Positions 16,008-25,334 of a stretch of 64,000 bases of DNA are shown piece by piece. The stretch's first letter is position 1. Each line of letters begins with the position of its first letter. The DNA is from Thermatribacter velox (GTDB lineage Bacteria > Atribacterota > Atribacteria > Atribacterales > Thermatribacteraceae), in the NCBI RefSeq assembly GCF_038396615.1, contig NZ_CP121689.1, forward strand, positions 248,001-312,000, written 5' to 3'. The notes beneath the pieces are model-generated. The model searched no databases, was not told the DNA's origin, and was given only the letters and a program-made list of their open reading frames with translations. The position numbers and the translations under genes were made by a program.

Positions 16008-18007
16008 AACTGGAAGAATATTTGCAGCAATTTCGGAGGGCCATTGCCTGGGAACGCAAGGCGGAAATTGAAGCTATGAAGCAAGAGATATGCTCTCTTT
16101 CTCCTCGCGAACGGGAACAAAAAGGAAGAGCCCTGCTTTCGCTTTCCGGACGTTACTTGGGTAGAGAAGCAGGGGGATTTTACCTTGTTCGCCTGGGTCG
16201 ATCACAACCCTTTGGGGACCTGGAAATCCGGGTGGGCGATGTGGTTCTGGTAAGTAGAGAAAACAAGAATCCCCTCAAAGAGGGAGTCGAAGCTACCGTT
16301 GTGGAGCTTACCCCGCGCTCGATAACTGTAGCTTTTTCAGATTTCCCCCCTCGCTGGGTTTCTGGAAAAGGGTTTTTGAGAGTTGACCTTTATGTGAATG
16401 ACACCACTTTCCGCCGCATGGAAGAAGCCCTTTTTGATTTTGCAGCGAAGAGCGAAGATTCTTTTCCGCTGAAAAGAGTTTTACTTGAAAGCTATGGAGA
16501 CGAGCTTCCTCGGGAAGAGAGCACTTTTGGCCCCATCTTTGTGGATACCGAGCTTAATCCCTCTCAGCAGGAAGCGGTTAAGAAGGCTTTGAACAGCTCT
16601 CTCTTTTTTCTGATTCATGGACCACCAGGCACTGGCAAAACCCGGACTGCGGTTGAGTACATAGTTCAGGAAGTACGGAGAGAGCGGAGGATTCTGGCTG
16701 TTGCAGATTCAAACACTGCCTGTGACAACCTGCTTTCCGGGCTTGTGAAGCGGGGAGTGCGGGTGGTGAGGGTGGGTCATCCTGCCCGGGTGGAGCGGGA
16801 GCTCGAGGAACATTCCCTGTTTTTTATGGTAAAGAAATTACCGGTTTATGGGCGGGTTGAAAAAGTTTGGGAAGAAGTGTTTCGCCTGCGCAGGGAACAG
16901 GAGCGGCATCTCAAGCCACTTCCCCAGTGGCGACGGGGTATGGAAGATCAAGATATTCTGGAAGCAGCGAAAAAGGGAGAGAGTAAGCGAGGGGTGCCGG
17001 CTTCTAAAATTGTCTCCATGGCTCGCTGGCTAAAAATAGAGGAACGTATTCGTGAGCTGGTTAAAGAAGCCCAGGAACTTGAGAATCAGGCGATTCAGGA
17101 GATACTCGGTGATGCACAAGTGGTGGTGAGCACCAATATTGGATCAGGTAGCGAACTTTTGAAAAACAAAAGTTTTGATGTGGTGGTAATTGATGAAGGT
17201 TCGCAAGCAACTGAGCCCTCTTGTCTGGTGGCGTTGTTGAGGGGACGTAAACTGGTGATGAGTGGCGATCACTTGCAGCTTCCCCCCACTATTCTCAGTG
17301 AGGAAGCCCGGCCGGTTCTTTCGAGAACTCTTTTTGAGCGCATGATGGAGTGTTATCCTGAGCATTCTGCTTTTTTGAAGGTGCAGTACCGCATGAACGA
17401 AAAAATTATGGCTTTTCCTAACTCGAAATTTTACCAGAATCGCCTGGTTGCCCATCCCAGCGTTGCCCAGCGTACCCTCTCTCGGCTGGGGATTTCACTG
17501 AGAGGAAATCCACGTTGGAAAGTGGCTGTGGATCCAGAATTACCACTTGTTTTTATGGATACTGTGCTGTGCAGTGGGAAAGAAGAGAAGCAGTATTCGG
17601 GTTCCACTTCCTATTACAACCCCCTGGAAGCACGTATAGTGCAGGAGATAGTGAGGGACTTTCTGAAGCTGGGAGTTCCCGAAGATTGGATAGGGGTGAT
17701 TACTCCCTATGATGACCAGGTGAACTTGATCAGAAAAAGTTTGCCTGATGTTCGCGTGAGTACCGTGGATGGCTTTCAGGGCAGAGAAAAGGAAATCATT
17801 TTACTTTCGCTGGTTCGAAGTAACTCGAAGGGTGAAGTGGGTTTTTTGCAAGATACCAGGCGGCTCAATGTTGCTCTGACCCGAGCCTGCAGTAAGCTGG
17901 TGGTTATAGGGGATAGTGCTACGGTTTCTCGGGAGGAAGTTTACCAAGAGTTCATTGACTTTGTGAAGAAAGAGGGTTGTTACTTTCAGATTGAGGGTTT
18001 AGGATGA
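16004..18007 (+). CDS. SF1 DNA/RNA helicase, IGHMBP2/SMUBP-2 type
   Basis: 667-aa UPF1-like superfamily 1 helicase, cytoplasmic. Walker A GPPGTGKTRT near residues 205-214, Walker B VVVIDEGSQATEP near 390-402, SGDHLQLPPT near 418, QYRMNEKIM near 461, and the C-terminal VSTVDGFQGREKEIILLSLV plus RLNVALTRA. A beta-barrel-like N-terminal region (about 45-135) precedes the motor, as in IGHMBP2. GTG start overlaps the LptD-like stop (GTGA), so it is coupled to the envelope genes although no functional link is obvious. Its 3' end overlaps the convergent gene 17952-18560 by 56 bases. Confidence 0.9.
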   Translation: MKLEEYLQQFRRAIAWERKAEIEAMKQEICSLSPREREQKGRALLSLSGRYLGREAGGFYLVRLGRSQPFGDLEIRVGDVVLVSRENKNPLKEGVEATVVELTPRSITVAFSDFPPRWVSGKGFLRVDLYVNDTTFRRMEEALFDFAAKSEDSFPLKRVLLESYGDELPREESTFGPIFVDTELNPSQQEAVKKALNSSLFFLIHGPPGTGKTRTAVEYIVQEVRRERRILAVADSNTACDNLLSGLVKRGVRVVRVGHPARVERELEEHSLFFMVKKLPVYGRVEKVWEEVFRLRREQERHLKPLPQWRRGMEDQDILEAAKKGESKRGVPASKIVSMARWLKIEERIRELVKEAQELENQAIQEILGDAQVVVSTNIGSGSELLKNKSFDVVVIDEGSQATEPSCLVALLRGRKLVMSGDHLQLPPTILSEEARPVLSRTLFERMMECYPEHSAFLKVQYRMNEKIMAFPNSKFYQNRLVAHPSVAQRTLSRLGISLRGNPRWKVAVDPELPLVFMDTVLCSGKEEKQYSGSTSYYNPLEARIVQEIVRDFLKLGVPEDWIGVITPYDDQVNLIRKSLPDVRVSTVDGFQGREKEIILLSLVRSNSKGEVGFLQDTRRLNVALTRACSKLVVIGDSATVSREEVYQEFIDFVKKEGCYFQIEGLG

Positions 18008-18560
18008 GACTGTGAGCTATGTTTTGGAAAAGTGGCTGGTATTCTTCAAACTTTTTGCTTTCAGAAAGGCATATAATGCGGAAGAAAGCGTTTTTGCCAT
18101 ACAGAAGATAAACCAGGCCTTCAATTTCGTCATCTTCTTTTTCCCACAGGTAAGTAAGCCAGTAAGCAGGTTGACCATCGATGGTGGAGGTTCCTGAATT
18201 GGTGAGAGTTACTCCTGGTGTATTCCGAACTTCCCGGCTTACTGTATCAAAGAAGCTTTTCAGCGAAGAATAAGCACGATACTCTATAGAGATTCCCACC
18301 TGCTCTCGAAAATGATCTTCTGGTGAATCAGAGGGGCTGATAAGGATTACTGCCGTGAAGGGATCAGGGCTATCTGGTGGTACCATTATTTCCTCCCAGT
18401 CCGCTGGAAAGGATACCTGAAAACCTCCCCGCCTAACAAATGCGGTTTTCCAGGGTTGTTGGGAAGCTGAGGCGGATGGATTCTTAATAGATAAGATGCC
18501 GAGAATGATGAACCCTAAAACTGTAAGTACAAAGAACCTCAAAAAGAGTCTTTTACTCAC
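17952..18560 (-). CDS. exported protein with PsbP-like fold, unknown role
   Basis: 202 aa with an N-terminal membrane segment or signal peptide (LFLRFFVLTVLGFIILGILS). The rest resembles PsbP-like/DUF1795-type stress or lipoproteins: GGFQVSFPADWEEIMVPPDS, a central STIDGQPAYWLTYLW, and FEEYQPLFQNIAHSLIL near the end. GTG start at 18560 with only a weak ribosome-binding site. Its stop lies inside the helicase gene (56-base convergent overlap), so the two transcripts are complementary at their ends. Confidence 0.75.
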   Translation of the reverse strand: MSKRLFLRFFVLTVLGFIILGILSIKNPSASASQQPWKTAFVRRGGFQVSFPADWEEIMVPPDSPDPFTAVILISPSDSPEDHFREQVGISIEYRAYSSLKSFFDTVSREVRNTPGVTLTNSGTSTIDGQPAYWLTYLWEKEDDEIEGLVYLLYGKNAFFRIICLSESKKFEEYQPLFQNIAHSLILNPQSESNNPLSSQSQ

Positions 18561-18712
18561 CAGATTGATCTAATCCCTTTCAGCATTTTGCATAATTATA
18601 TCTTATTTTTAAACAGAGGAAAAACAGTTTATTTCAGTAAGAATTCACAAGAGCTAAGACGCTACTTTGATTCTGAGAGATGTTCCTCGGTGATTAGGTT
18701 TTTATCCAATGG

Positions 18713-18741
18713 TTGACATCGCTGGTGGTTATTTTTAAAAT
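18713..18741 (+). promoter_or_regulatory. strong promoter of the transketolase/kinase operon
   Basis: TTGACA (18713-18718), 17-bp spacer, TAAAAT (18736-18741). The -35 and 8 following bases are identical to those at 9425. Confidence 0.85.
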
Positions 18742-18742
18742 G

Positions 18743-18773
18743 TTTTCAAAATTTGAAAATATTTTCGGAAAAT
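18743..18773. promoter_or_regulatory. tandem palindromes downstream of the -10, candidate operator
   Basis: TTTTCAAAATTTGAAAA (18743-18759, perfect 8-1-8 inverted repeat) followed by ATTTTCGGAAAAT (18761-18773, perfect 6-1-6). Centres are 16 bases apart and both lie in the start-site region, where a repressor would act. No regulator gene adjoins them, so the factor is unknown. Confidence 0.6.
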
Positions 18774-18835
18774 GGCCCGTATCATGCTATTTTTCGACTT
18801 TGTAATTGTTGAAAGAAAGGGCGTGGAACGCATTG

Positions 18836-19666
18836 ATGAAACAGTTGGAGAGGAAAGCACTTCAGTTGAGAATCGAGGTACTCAAAATGATCTACGAAGC
18901 TGGTTCTGGCCACATCGGAGGTTCTCTTTCTTCGCTGGATATTTTGGTGAGCCTCTTTTATGGAGTTATGCGATTTGACCCTCACCGCCCCTTTTGGGAA
19001 GAACGGGACAGGTTTATACTCAGTAAGGGGCACAGTGTTGAGGCTTATTATGCCGTGTTGGCTGATCTGGGCTTCTTTCCCCGAGAAGAATTGCGTAACT
19101 ACTGCCGTTTTGGTTCTCGCTTGACTGGTCATCCTACCACCAAAGTGCCCGGGGTTGAAGTTAACACTGGATCTCTGGGCCATGGCTTGGCAGTAGGCGC
19201 TGGTATGGCCATGGCTGGGAAGATGGATCAGAAAGGTTACAAAGTTTATGTCTTAATGGGTGATGGCGAGTTGGGAGAAGGCTCGGTTTGGGAAGCGGCG
19301 CAAATTGCTGCTCACTACAAACTGGACAACCTGATTGGTATCGTGGATAGAAATAAACTTCAGATAAGTGGCTGCACTGAGGATATTTTGCGATTGGAAG
19401 ATTTGATGAATAAGTGGAGTGCTTTTGGCTGGGAAGTTCTGAATGTTGACGGACACAATTTTGAAGAGTTATTGAAAATTTTTAAAGCAATACCCTTGAC
19501 TAAAAATAAACCTCATGTGATTATCGCTCACACCACAAAAGGGAAGGGTGTATCCTTTATGGAGAACGACCGGAGCTGGCATCACCGGGTTCCCAGCAAA
19601 GAGGAGTTTGAGAAAGCTTTGGGAGAGCTAAGTACGAAGTTGAGGGAGCTTGAGGAAAATGAATAA
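18836..19666 (+). CDS. transketolase, N-terminal (thiamine diphosphate) subunit
   Basis: 276 aa, N-terminal half of a split transketolase, cytoplasmic. AGSGHIGGSLSSLDILVSLF near residues 18-38, the SKGH motif, TGSLGHGLAVGAGMA, and the ThDP/Mg motif GDGELGEGSVWEA near 142-154 with DRNKLQISG. It transfers two-carbon units between ketoses and aldoses with the C-terminal subunit encoded next. ATG 18836 is chosen as matching family N-termini; a TTG at 18806 is possible, and neither has a strong ribosome-binding site. Confidence 0.9.
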   Translation: MKQLERKALQLRIEVLKMIYEAGSGHIGGSLSSLDILVSLFYGVMRFDPHRPFWEERDRFILSKGHSVEAYYAVLADLGFFPREELRNYCRFGSRLTGHPTTKVPGVEVNTGSLGHGLAVGAGMAMAGKMDQKGYKVYVLMGDGELGEGSVWEAAQIAAHYKLDNLIGIVDRNKLQISGCTEDILRLEDLMNKWSAFGWEVLNVDGHNFEELLKIFKAIPLTKNKPHVIIAHTTKGKGVSFMENDRSWHHRVPSKEEFEKALGELSTKLRELEENE

Positions 19667-20600
19667 AATTGCTTTGAGACATGCCATTGCCGAGGCTTTG
19701 TTTTCGATTGCTCAGGTTGACCCCAGGGTTGTAGTGGTAACTTCCGATGCTCGAGGTTCTGCGGGGATAAGTATGTTTTTTGACCAAATGCCTGAGAGGG
19801 CTGTAGAAGTGGGCATAGCAGAGCAGTCAGCGGTAGGAATAGCTGCTGGCCTGGCACTTTCCGGTAAAAAGGCTTTTGTTTTTGGTCCTGCTTGCTTTTA
19901 CTCTGCACGCAGCTTTGAGCAAATTAAAAATGATGTTGCCTACACGGGAAGTAACGTTAAAATTATTGGGGTAAGCGGAGGGGTGAGTTATGGACCACTT
20001 GGAAGTACCCATCACACTCTCCACGATATAGCTCTCTTTAGGGCTACACCGGGTATAGATGTTATATTACCTTCCGATGCTTTTCAGGCTAACGCAATAA
20101 TAAAGATGCTTTGCGAAAGGGAAAACCCAGCTTATTTGAGAGTGGGTAGAAATCCGGTTCCGCTTATCTATGATAGTCCAAAGAGCACTTTCAATTATGG
20201 GAGAGGAGTGGTTTTGAGAAAAGGTCAAGACGTGGTTTTAATAGCCACCGGAGAGGTAGTATGGCACGCTCTTGAGGCAGCCAGATTGCTTGCCGAGGCA
20301 GGCATTGATGCCACCGTTCTGGATATGCCCTTTATAAAGCCTCTCGACGAAGAATTGATAATTGAAGTGGCTTCGCAGATTCAGCGAGTGGTTACCATTG
20401 AAGAACACAGCGTGTATGGAGGGTTGGGAGAGGCGGTTACCCACTGTCTTTCCGAGCTGCCATCGGTAGCGGTAAAGATTCTGGGTATTCCTGATGAGTA
20501 TCCGGTTACCGGAACCCAGGAAGAAGTATATAGGCATTACGGTTTCCATGCTGAAGGCATAAAGGGTGCAGTAATGGATTTTCTTGGGAAAGTTGGGTGA
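19659..20600 (+). CDS. transketolase, C-terminal subunit
   Basis: 313 aa, pyrimidine-binding plus C-terminal domains of split transketolase. Seen: VGIAEQSAVGIAAGLALSGK with the catalytic Glu near residue 56, YLRVGRNPVPLIY, and the C-terminal EEHSVYGGLGEAV. It overlaps the N-terminal subunit by 8 bases, giving coupled synthesis of the two chains. Start ATG 19659 fits family N-termini (MNKIALRHAIAEAL); TTG 19650 is the alternative. Confidence 0.9.
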   Translation: MNKIALRHAIAEALFSIAQVDPRVVVVTSDARGSAGISMFFDQMPERAVEVGIAEQSAVGIAAGLALSGKKAFVFGPACFYSARSFEQIKNDVAYTGSNVKIIGVSGGVSYGPLGSTHHTLHDIALFRATPGIDVILPSDAFQANAIIKMLCERENPAYLRVGRNPVPLIYDSPKSTFNYGRGVVLRKGQDVVLIATGEVVWHALEAARLLAEAGIDATVLDMPFIKPLDEELIIEVASQIQRVVTIEEHSVYGGLGEAVTHCLSELPSVAVKILGIPDEYPVTGTQEEVYRHYGFHAEGIKGAVMDFLGKVG

Positions 20601-22087
20601 TGAGCTTGTCAGCGTCTTATGTTCTGGTTATTGACCAGAGTACTACAGGGACCAAGGCTATCCTTTTCGATGAAAGTTGTCGACCTGTAGAGCGAGCTAA
20701 TGCTCATCATAAACAGTATTATCCTCGCCCTGGATGGGTGGAACACGACCCGGTAGAAATCGTTAATTGTACTTACGAAGCTTGCAAGAAACTAATAGAA
20801 AAAGCTGAAGTGGATGTGCAAAAAATAAGAGCTATTGGTATTACCAATCAGAGAGAAACAGTCGTTGCCTGGGACAGGGAAGGGAGGCCAATTTATAATG
20901 CTATCGTTTGGCAGTGTCAGAGAGGAAAAGAGCTTTGTGATAGTTTGAGGGAAGCTGGTTATGGGAATTTCGTAAAAGAGAGAACAGGTCTTTTGCTCGA
21001 TCCTTATTTTTCAGCAAGTAAAATAGCCTGGATTTTTAGTAACCTTAAGAGTTGGCCAGGAAGCCGTGAATTGCAATGGGATGAGATTCTGGTTGGGACC
21101 ATTGATTCCTGGTTGGTGTGGAATTTTACTGGTGGAAAGATGCATGCCACCGATTACTCCAATGCCAGTCGGACCATGCTTTTAAATATTGATACTTTGG
21201 AATGGGATGAAGAAATTTTGGAGTTGTTTTCCATACCTCGTTCGGTTCTTCCTGAACTTCTTCCTTCTGATGCCCTGTTCGGATATACGGATCTGGGAGG
21301 TATTTTGCCTAATCCTTTACCGATTGCTGCGGTTATGGGTGACTCAAGTGCTGCTCTTTATGGTCAACTGGGATATGAATTTGGGGCAGTTAAAGCGACT
21401 TATGGGACAGGAACTTCGATAATGGTCAATACCGGCAATACAAAGTATGTCGCTCGCTCAGCGGTTACCTCGGTTGGTTGGTTTGTAAATGAAAAGCCGA
21501 CTTTTGTGCTGGAAGGTAACATCCATAGCTCTGGAGATACCATCCGCTGGTTAATAGAGGAAGTGGGGCTATATTCAGCTTATGAAGAAGTGGAACAATT
21601 AGCCAAAGCCCTGGATGATAATCAGGGAGTGTATCTTGTGCCTGCTTTCGTGGGACTGGGAGCTCCTTACTGGAAAAGCGGTGCACGTGCTTTGATTTGT
21701 GGTCTTTCTCGGGGAGTTGATAAGAGGCATTTTGCGAGGGCAGCAGTTGAGTCCATTGCTTATCAGGTTTTTGATCTTTTTGAGGCCATTGCCAAGGAAG
21801 GAGGATTTCGTTTCGAGCTTTTGCGAGCTGATGGTGGGGCTACCAGGAATGATTTTTTGATGCAGTTTCAGGCCGACCTTTTGCGTGTACCGGTTGCAGT
21901 AAGCAGTATAGAGGAATGTTCGGCAAGGGGTGTGGCTTTGCTGGCAGCACAAAAAGTTGGAATACTTGATGAGCAAGCATTGTCGCTAACTTCCCGGCTT
22001 TATGAGCCTCGGATGGATCTGGCACTTCGTAATCAATACCTTTCGGGATGGCACAAGGCTGTGGAGCGAGCAATGCTTGGAGTGTGA
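20600..22087 (+). CDS. FGGY-family carbohydrate kinase, glycerol-kinase-like
   Basis: 495 aa, cytoplasmic ATP-dependent polyol or sugar kinase. YVLVIDQSTTGTKAILFDES near residue 7, GITNQRETVVAWDREGRPIYNAIVWQ near 80, YGTGTSIMVNTG near 270, and RADGGATRNDFLMQFQADL near 412. Glycerol kinase is the closest family I recognise, but the second phosphate-loop region (GAVKATYGTGTS) differs from classical GlpK. The coupling to split transketolase (start overlaps the upstream stop) suggests a ketose or tetrulose that enters the pentose phosphate pathway after phosphorylation. Confidence 0.8.
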   Translation: MSLSASYVLVIDQSTTGTKAILFDESCRPVERANAHHKQYYPRPGWVEHDPVEIVNCTYEACKKLIEKAEVDVQKIRAIGITNQRETVVAWDREGRPIYNAIVWQCQRGKELCDSLREAGYGNFVKERTGLLLDPYFSASKIAWIFSNLKSWPGSRELQWDEILVGTIDSWLVWNFTGGKMHATDYSNASRTMLLNIDTLEWDEEILELFSIPRSVLPELLPSDALFGYTDLGGILPNPLPIAAVMGDSSAALYGQLGYEFGAVKATYGTGTSIMVNTGNTKYVARSAVTSVGWFVNEKPTFVLEGNIHSSGDTIRWLIEEVGLYSAYEEVEQLAKALDDNQGVYLVPAFVGLGAPYWKSGARALICGLSRGVDKRHFARAAVESIAYQVFDLFEAIAKEGGFRFELLRADGGATRNDFLMQFQADLLRVPVAVSSIEECSARGVALLAAQKVGILDEQALSLTSRLYEPRMDLALRNQYLSGWHKAVERAMLGV

Positions 22088-22101
22088 ATTTACTTTTTCA
22101 T

Positions 22102-22122
22102 CCGATTCTGTTTCAGAGTCGG
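22102..22122 (+). other. small stem-loop past the kinase gene
   Basis: CCGATTCTG (22102-22110) pairs with CAGAGTCGG (22114-22122), one G-U pair, 3-nt loop, 14 bases after the stop. No U-tract follows, so termination is uncertain. Confidence 0.4.
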
Positions 22123-22228
22123 CGGGGTTAGAGGAAGTGGGATTAATGTTTAATAACTCCTCCCGGTAGTCTGGACAGAAGACAAAGAACCTGCTTACAA
22201 GCTCCTTCGTGGCACCTCAAAAGCAAAG

Positions 22229-22256
22229 TTGACAGTTTCTTTGTGTTGGTTACAAT
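22229..22256 (+). promoter_or_regulatory. promoter of the glutamine amidotransferase gene
   Basis: TTGACA (22229-22234), 16-bp spacer, TACAAT (22251-22256), 32 bases before the start codon. Confidence 0.75.
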
Positions 22257-22288
22257 TTGAGGTAATTCTGACTTAGGGAGGGAGACGG

Positions 22289-23005
22289 TTGCAGGCGCTG
22301 ATTATACAGCACGTGCTTTGTGAAGGTCCGGGTCTTTTGTACCCGGCTCTTTCTGCTGCAGGTTGGGAGCTTGATTTACGGGTAATGAGTGAGGAAGGAG
22401 TAGTTCTTCCCAACTCTCTGGAGGGTTATCAGGCATTGATAATCCTGGGCGGTCCAATGGGAGCTTATGAGGAAGAGCGCTATCCCTATCTTTATCAGGT
22501 TGAAAACTTAATACGTGATGCTTATGCACGGAAGATCCCCACGCTGGGTATTTGCCTTGGGGCTCAAACCATTGCCAGGGCGATGGGTGCCTGGGTGGGT
22601 CCAAACACAGTTAAAGAAATTGGTTGGTCAAAAGTTTATTTAACTCCAGAAGGCAAAGATTTCTGGCTTTTTGAGGGACTTCCTAAAGAACTTTGGGTTT
22701 TTCAATGGCATGGTGATACCTTTGCTTTGCCTTCAGGGGCTACGCTCCTTGCAGAAGGAGTGAATTGCAAAAACCAGGCCTTTTTGCTGGGGAATAGTCT
22801 TCTGGCTTTGCAATTTCATCTTGAGGTAACCCCAGAGATGGTGGATGAATGGTGCAAAGTGTATCGCGATGAACTGGTCGAGTTTGGAGGACCGGGTTTT
22901 GCAGAGAAGCTTTCTGAGGAAACCAAAAGACGTTTTGAGGAGGACCGAAAAATCCGGGAGCGTTTTCTTGAAAGCCTACTTCTTTTCCTTGCAAAAGCTA
23001 AATAA
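22289..23005 (+). CDS. class I glutamine amidotransferase (GMP-synthase-like domain)
   Basis: 238 aa stand-alone GATase1 protein. LGGPMGAYEEERYPYL near residue 52; nucleophile elbow GICLGAQTIA with the catalytic Cys near 92; QFHLEVTPEM near 170 supplying the His and Glu of the triad. TTG start after GGAGG. Proteins of this type release ammonia from glutamine or hydrolyse gamma-glutamyl compounds; no synthetase partner is nearby, so the acceptor is unknown. Monocistronic, with its own promoter and a shared terminator. Confidence 0.85.
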   Translation: MQALIIQHVLCEGPGLLYPALSAAGWELDLRVMSEEGVVLPNSLEGYQALIILGGPMGAYEEERYPYLYQVENLIRDAYARKIPTLGICLGAQTIARAMGAWVGPNTVKEIGWSKVYLTPEGKDFWLFEGLPKELWVFQWHGDTFALPSGATLLAEGVNCKNQAFLLGNSLLALQFHLEVTPEMVDEWCKVYRDELVEFGGPGFAEKLSEETKRRFEEDRKIRERFLESLLLFLAKAK

Positions 23006-23017
23006 GTAAATAAAAGA

Positions 23018-23060
23018 TTTTGTGGGGAGCGTTTCTTTTTGAATTTAGCTCCCCACAAAA
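23018..23060. terminator. bidirectional terminator between convergent genes
   Basis: Perfect 13-bp arms TTTTGTGGGGAGC (23018-23030) and GCTCCCCACAAAA (23048-23060) around a T-rich loop. The minus strand has T-rich sequence after the stem; arms begin and end in A/T tracts, so it can serve both genes. Confidence 0.8.
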
Positions 23061-23070
23061 CCAGCATTTA

Positions 23071-24411
23071 CTAAGGCAACGCTTTTTCTTTTACCACCCG
23101 CTGGTACCAGTAAAAGCTTTTTTTGGGAATTCTGCGCAGAGTTTGATAATCGGTGTAAATGATTCCAAAGCGCTGAGCATAGCCCTGTGCCCACTCGAAA
23201 TTATCGAGAAGTGACCATAAAAAGTATCCCTTTACGGGATATCCTTCTCTGATGGCGCGATACAGTTCCTTGAGGTGTTCCCTAAGAAACACCACCCTTT
23301 CTTCATCATCGATTTTGCCTTCCTGATTTGGTTGATCGGCAAAAGAAACTCCGTTCTCGGTAATGTATATCTCGTGTGGATGGTAATCCTCAGCTACCCT
23401 CTTTATGATTTCATACATGCCAGGAGGATATATCTCCCAGCCCATTTCACAATATTTGCTGTTTTCAGGGTGGACAAACTCGATTTCTAAGAGGGGATGA
23501 CCCCCTTTTTTGACTATGTGACGCGAATAGTAGTTGATACCCAGAAAGTCCAGAGGTTGGGTTACCAATTTCGCTTCTTCCTCATTAAATTGGGGCAAAG
23601 CGAATCCCTTTTGTTTATACCATTCGAGCATGTCTTCGGGAAAAAAGCCTTTGAATACTGGGTCAAGAAACCAGCGATTCAAATATCCGTCATAGCGCTT
23701 AGCAGCCAGGAGATCTTCCTCGTTTTTTGATGCAGGATGGACCGGAGACAGGTTAAGTGTAATTCCTATGGGACTGGAAATACCTTGCTTGCGAAATTCC
23801 TGTACTGCCAGACCATGGGCAAGCGAGAGGTTGCGGCTCACACGTAAAGCAGCTAAGAAATCCTTTTTGCCCGGTGCCATCCAGCCTTCGTAGTGCCCTG
23901 GAAAGGCTACCACCCAGGGCTCATTATGGGTTATCCACATAAACACCTCTTTGCCGAACTGTTGAAATACAAACGCTGCATAATCCTGGAAAGCTTCGAC
24001 TGTTTCTTCGCTTTCCCATCCTCCCCTATCTTGAAGAGCCTGAGGTAAGTCCCAGTGGTAGAGGGTAACTGCTGGTTTTATGCCGGCTGCCTTGAGTTTC
24101 TCTATCAGTTGCTGGTAGAATCTTACTCCTTTTTCATTTATTTGGCCTTTTCCTTCAGGAAATATTCTTGGCCAGGAGATGGAAAAGCGGTAGGCATCTA
24201 TTCCCAACTTTTTCATGAGTTCAACGTCTTCTTCAAAGCGGTGATAGTGGTCACAGGCTACGTCTCCTGTGGTTCCATCTTTGATGGTTCCTGGAGTGTG
24301 AACAAAGCGGTCCCAGATGCTTTCTCCTTTTCCATCTTCGTTCCATGCTCCCTCAATTTGATAGGCTGCAGTGGCTACCCCGAAAATGAAATTTGAAGGA
24401 AATTTACACAT
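23071..24411 (-). CDS. bglA: GH1 beta-glucosidase
   Basis: 446-aa cytoplasmic family 1 glycosidase. N-terminal signature [20 protein letters not shown]; acid/base Glu in THNEPWV near residue 164; nucleophile Glu in YITENGVSF near residue 350; C-terminal [17 protein letters not shown]. The length is standard. ATG start 8 nt after AAGGAGGT. It is the last gene of the minus-strand LacI operon after the two permeases, so it hydrolyses the imported beta-glucoside or cello-oligomer in the cytoplasm. Confidence 0.95.
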   Translation of the reverse strand: MCKFPSNFIFGVATAAYQIEGAWNEDGKGESIWDRFVHTPGTIKDGTTGDVACDHYHRFEEDVELMKKLGIDAYRFSISWPRIFPEGKGQINEKGVRFYQQLIEKLKAAGIKPAVTLYHWDLPQALQDRGGWESEETVEAFQDYAAFVFQQFGKEVFMWITHNEPWVVAFPGHYEGWMAPGKKDFLAALRVSRNLSLAHGLAVQEFRKQGISSPIGITLNLSPVHPASKNEEDLLAAKRYDGYLNRWFLDPVFKGFFPEDMLEWYKQKGFALPQFNEEEAKLVTQPLDFLGINYYSRHIVKKGGHPLLEIEFVHPENSKYCEMGWEIYPPGMYEIIKRVAEDYHPHEIYITENGVSFADQPNQEGKIDDEERVVFLREHLKELYRAIREGYPVKGYFLWSLLDNFEWAQGYAQRFGIIYTDYQTLRRIPKKSFYWYQRVVKEKALP

Positions 24412-24453
24412 TCAAGAATACCTCCTTTGGTGTATTGAATTTACATAAGCGAC

Positions 24454-25287
24454 TCACTCTTTAACAGCACCTACAGTCAATCCGGAAACAAAGTGTTTCT
24501 GCATGAAAACGAACAAGCTCACTACTGGAATGATCATTAATGCCGATCCAGCCATAAGAGTGCCGAATTCTTTCAAATAGAAAATCCCAAAAAGGCTTTG
24601 TAAGCCGACTGGAAGGGTATATTTTTCCGTTTCGTTAAGAACGATAAGGGGCCAGAGAAAACTGTTCCAGGAAAACACAAATTGGTAAATGGCAAAAGCA
24701 CCGAGTGCTGGCCTACTTAAAGGCAAGGCGAATTTGAGAAAAATCGCAAATTCGCTACAGCCGTCGATACGAGCGCTTTCCATAACTTCGTTGGGTATGC
24801 TGTCTACCATAAACTGGCGCATCAAGAAAATTCCAAAGGGCGAAGCCATGAAGGGTATGACCAGAGCGTAATAGGTGTTCATCCAACCCAACTTAATGGT
24901 AATCACGTAAAGTGGTATGAGAATTACCTGAAAAGGTACGATAAGCGCAGCCAGAACCACTGCAAAGAGGGGTTTGCGCAGGGCAAAACGATATTTGGCA
25001 AAAGCAAAGCCGGCTAATGAGCAAAAGAAAACAGAAAGAATGGTAAGCAGAGTGGTAACCAAGATGCTGTTTACATACCACCTTCCATAGGGGAATTTTG
25101 AAAAGAGCTCTTTGTAATTGTCGAGAATGGGTTGCTTAGGAAAGAGGGTGGGAGGGTAGTTGAAGATTTCTCCTGAAACTTTGAAAGAAGAAGAAACACA
25201 CCAAAAAAGAGGAAGGAGCATGAATATGGCTCCCATAATGAGAAGAAGATGCAAGAAGATTTGAGCGGGTAAGTTTTTAGTTGGCAT
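24454..25287 (-). CDS. sugar ABC transporter permease, MalG type
   Basis: 277-aa inner-membrane permease. LPLFWCVSSSFKVSGEIFNY near residue 25, EAA loop VMESARIDGCSEFAIFLKFALP near 165-185. ATG start after GGGAGG. It lies between the partner permease (47-base gap) and the GH1 gene (42-base gap). Confidence 0.93.
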   Translation of the reverse strand: MPTKNLPAQIFLHLLLIMGAIFMLLPLFWCVSSSFKVSGEIFNYPPTLFPKQPILDNYKELFSKFPYGRWYVNSILVTTLLTILSVFFCSLAGFAFAKYRFALRKPLFAVVLAALIVPFQVILIPLYVITIKLGWMNTYYALVIPFMASPFGIFLMRQFMVDSIPNEVMESARIDGCSEFAIFLKFALPLSRPALGAFAIYQFVFSWNSFLWPLIVLNETEKYTLPVGLQSLFGIFYLKEFGTLMAGSALMIIPVVSLFVFMQKHFVSGLTVGAVKE

Positions 25288-25334
25288 AATTGTTCCTCCC
25301 AGGTTGATCTAATCGAATTTTGCCTTGCGTTACT

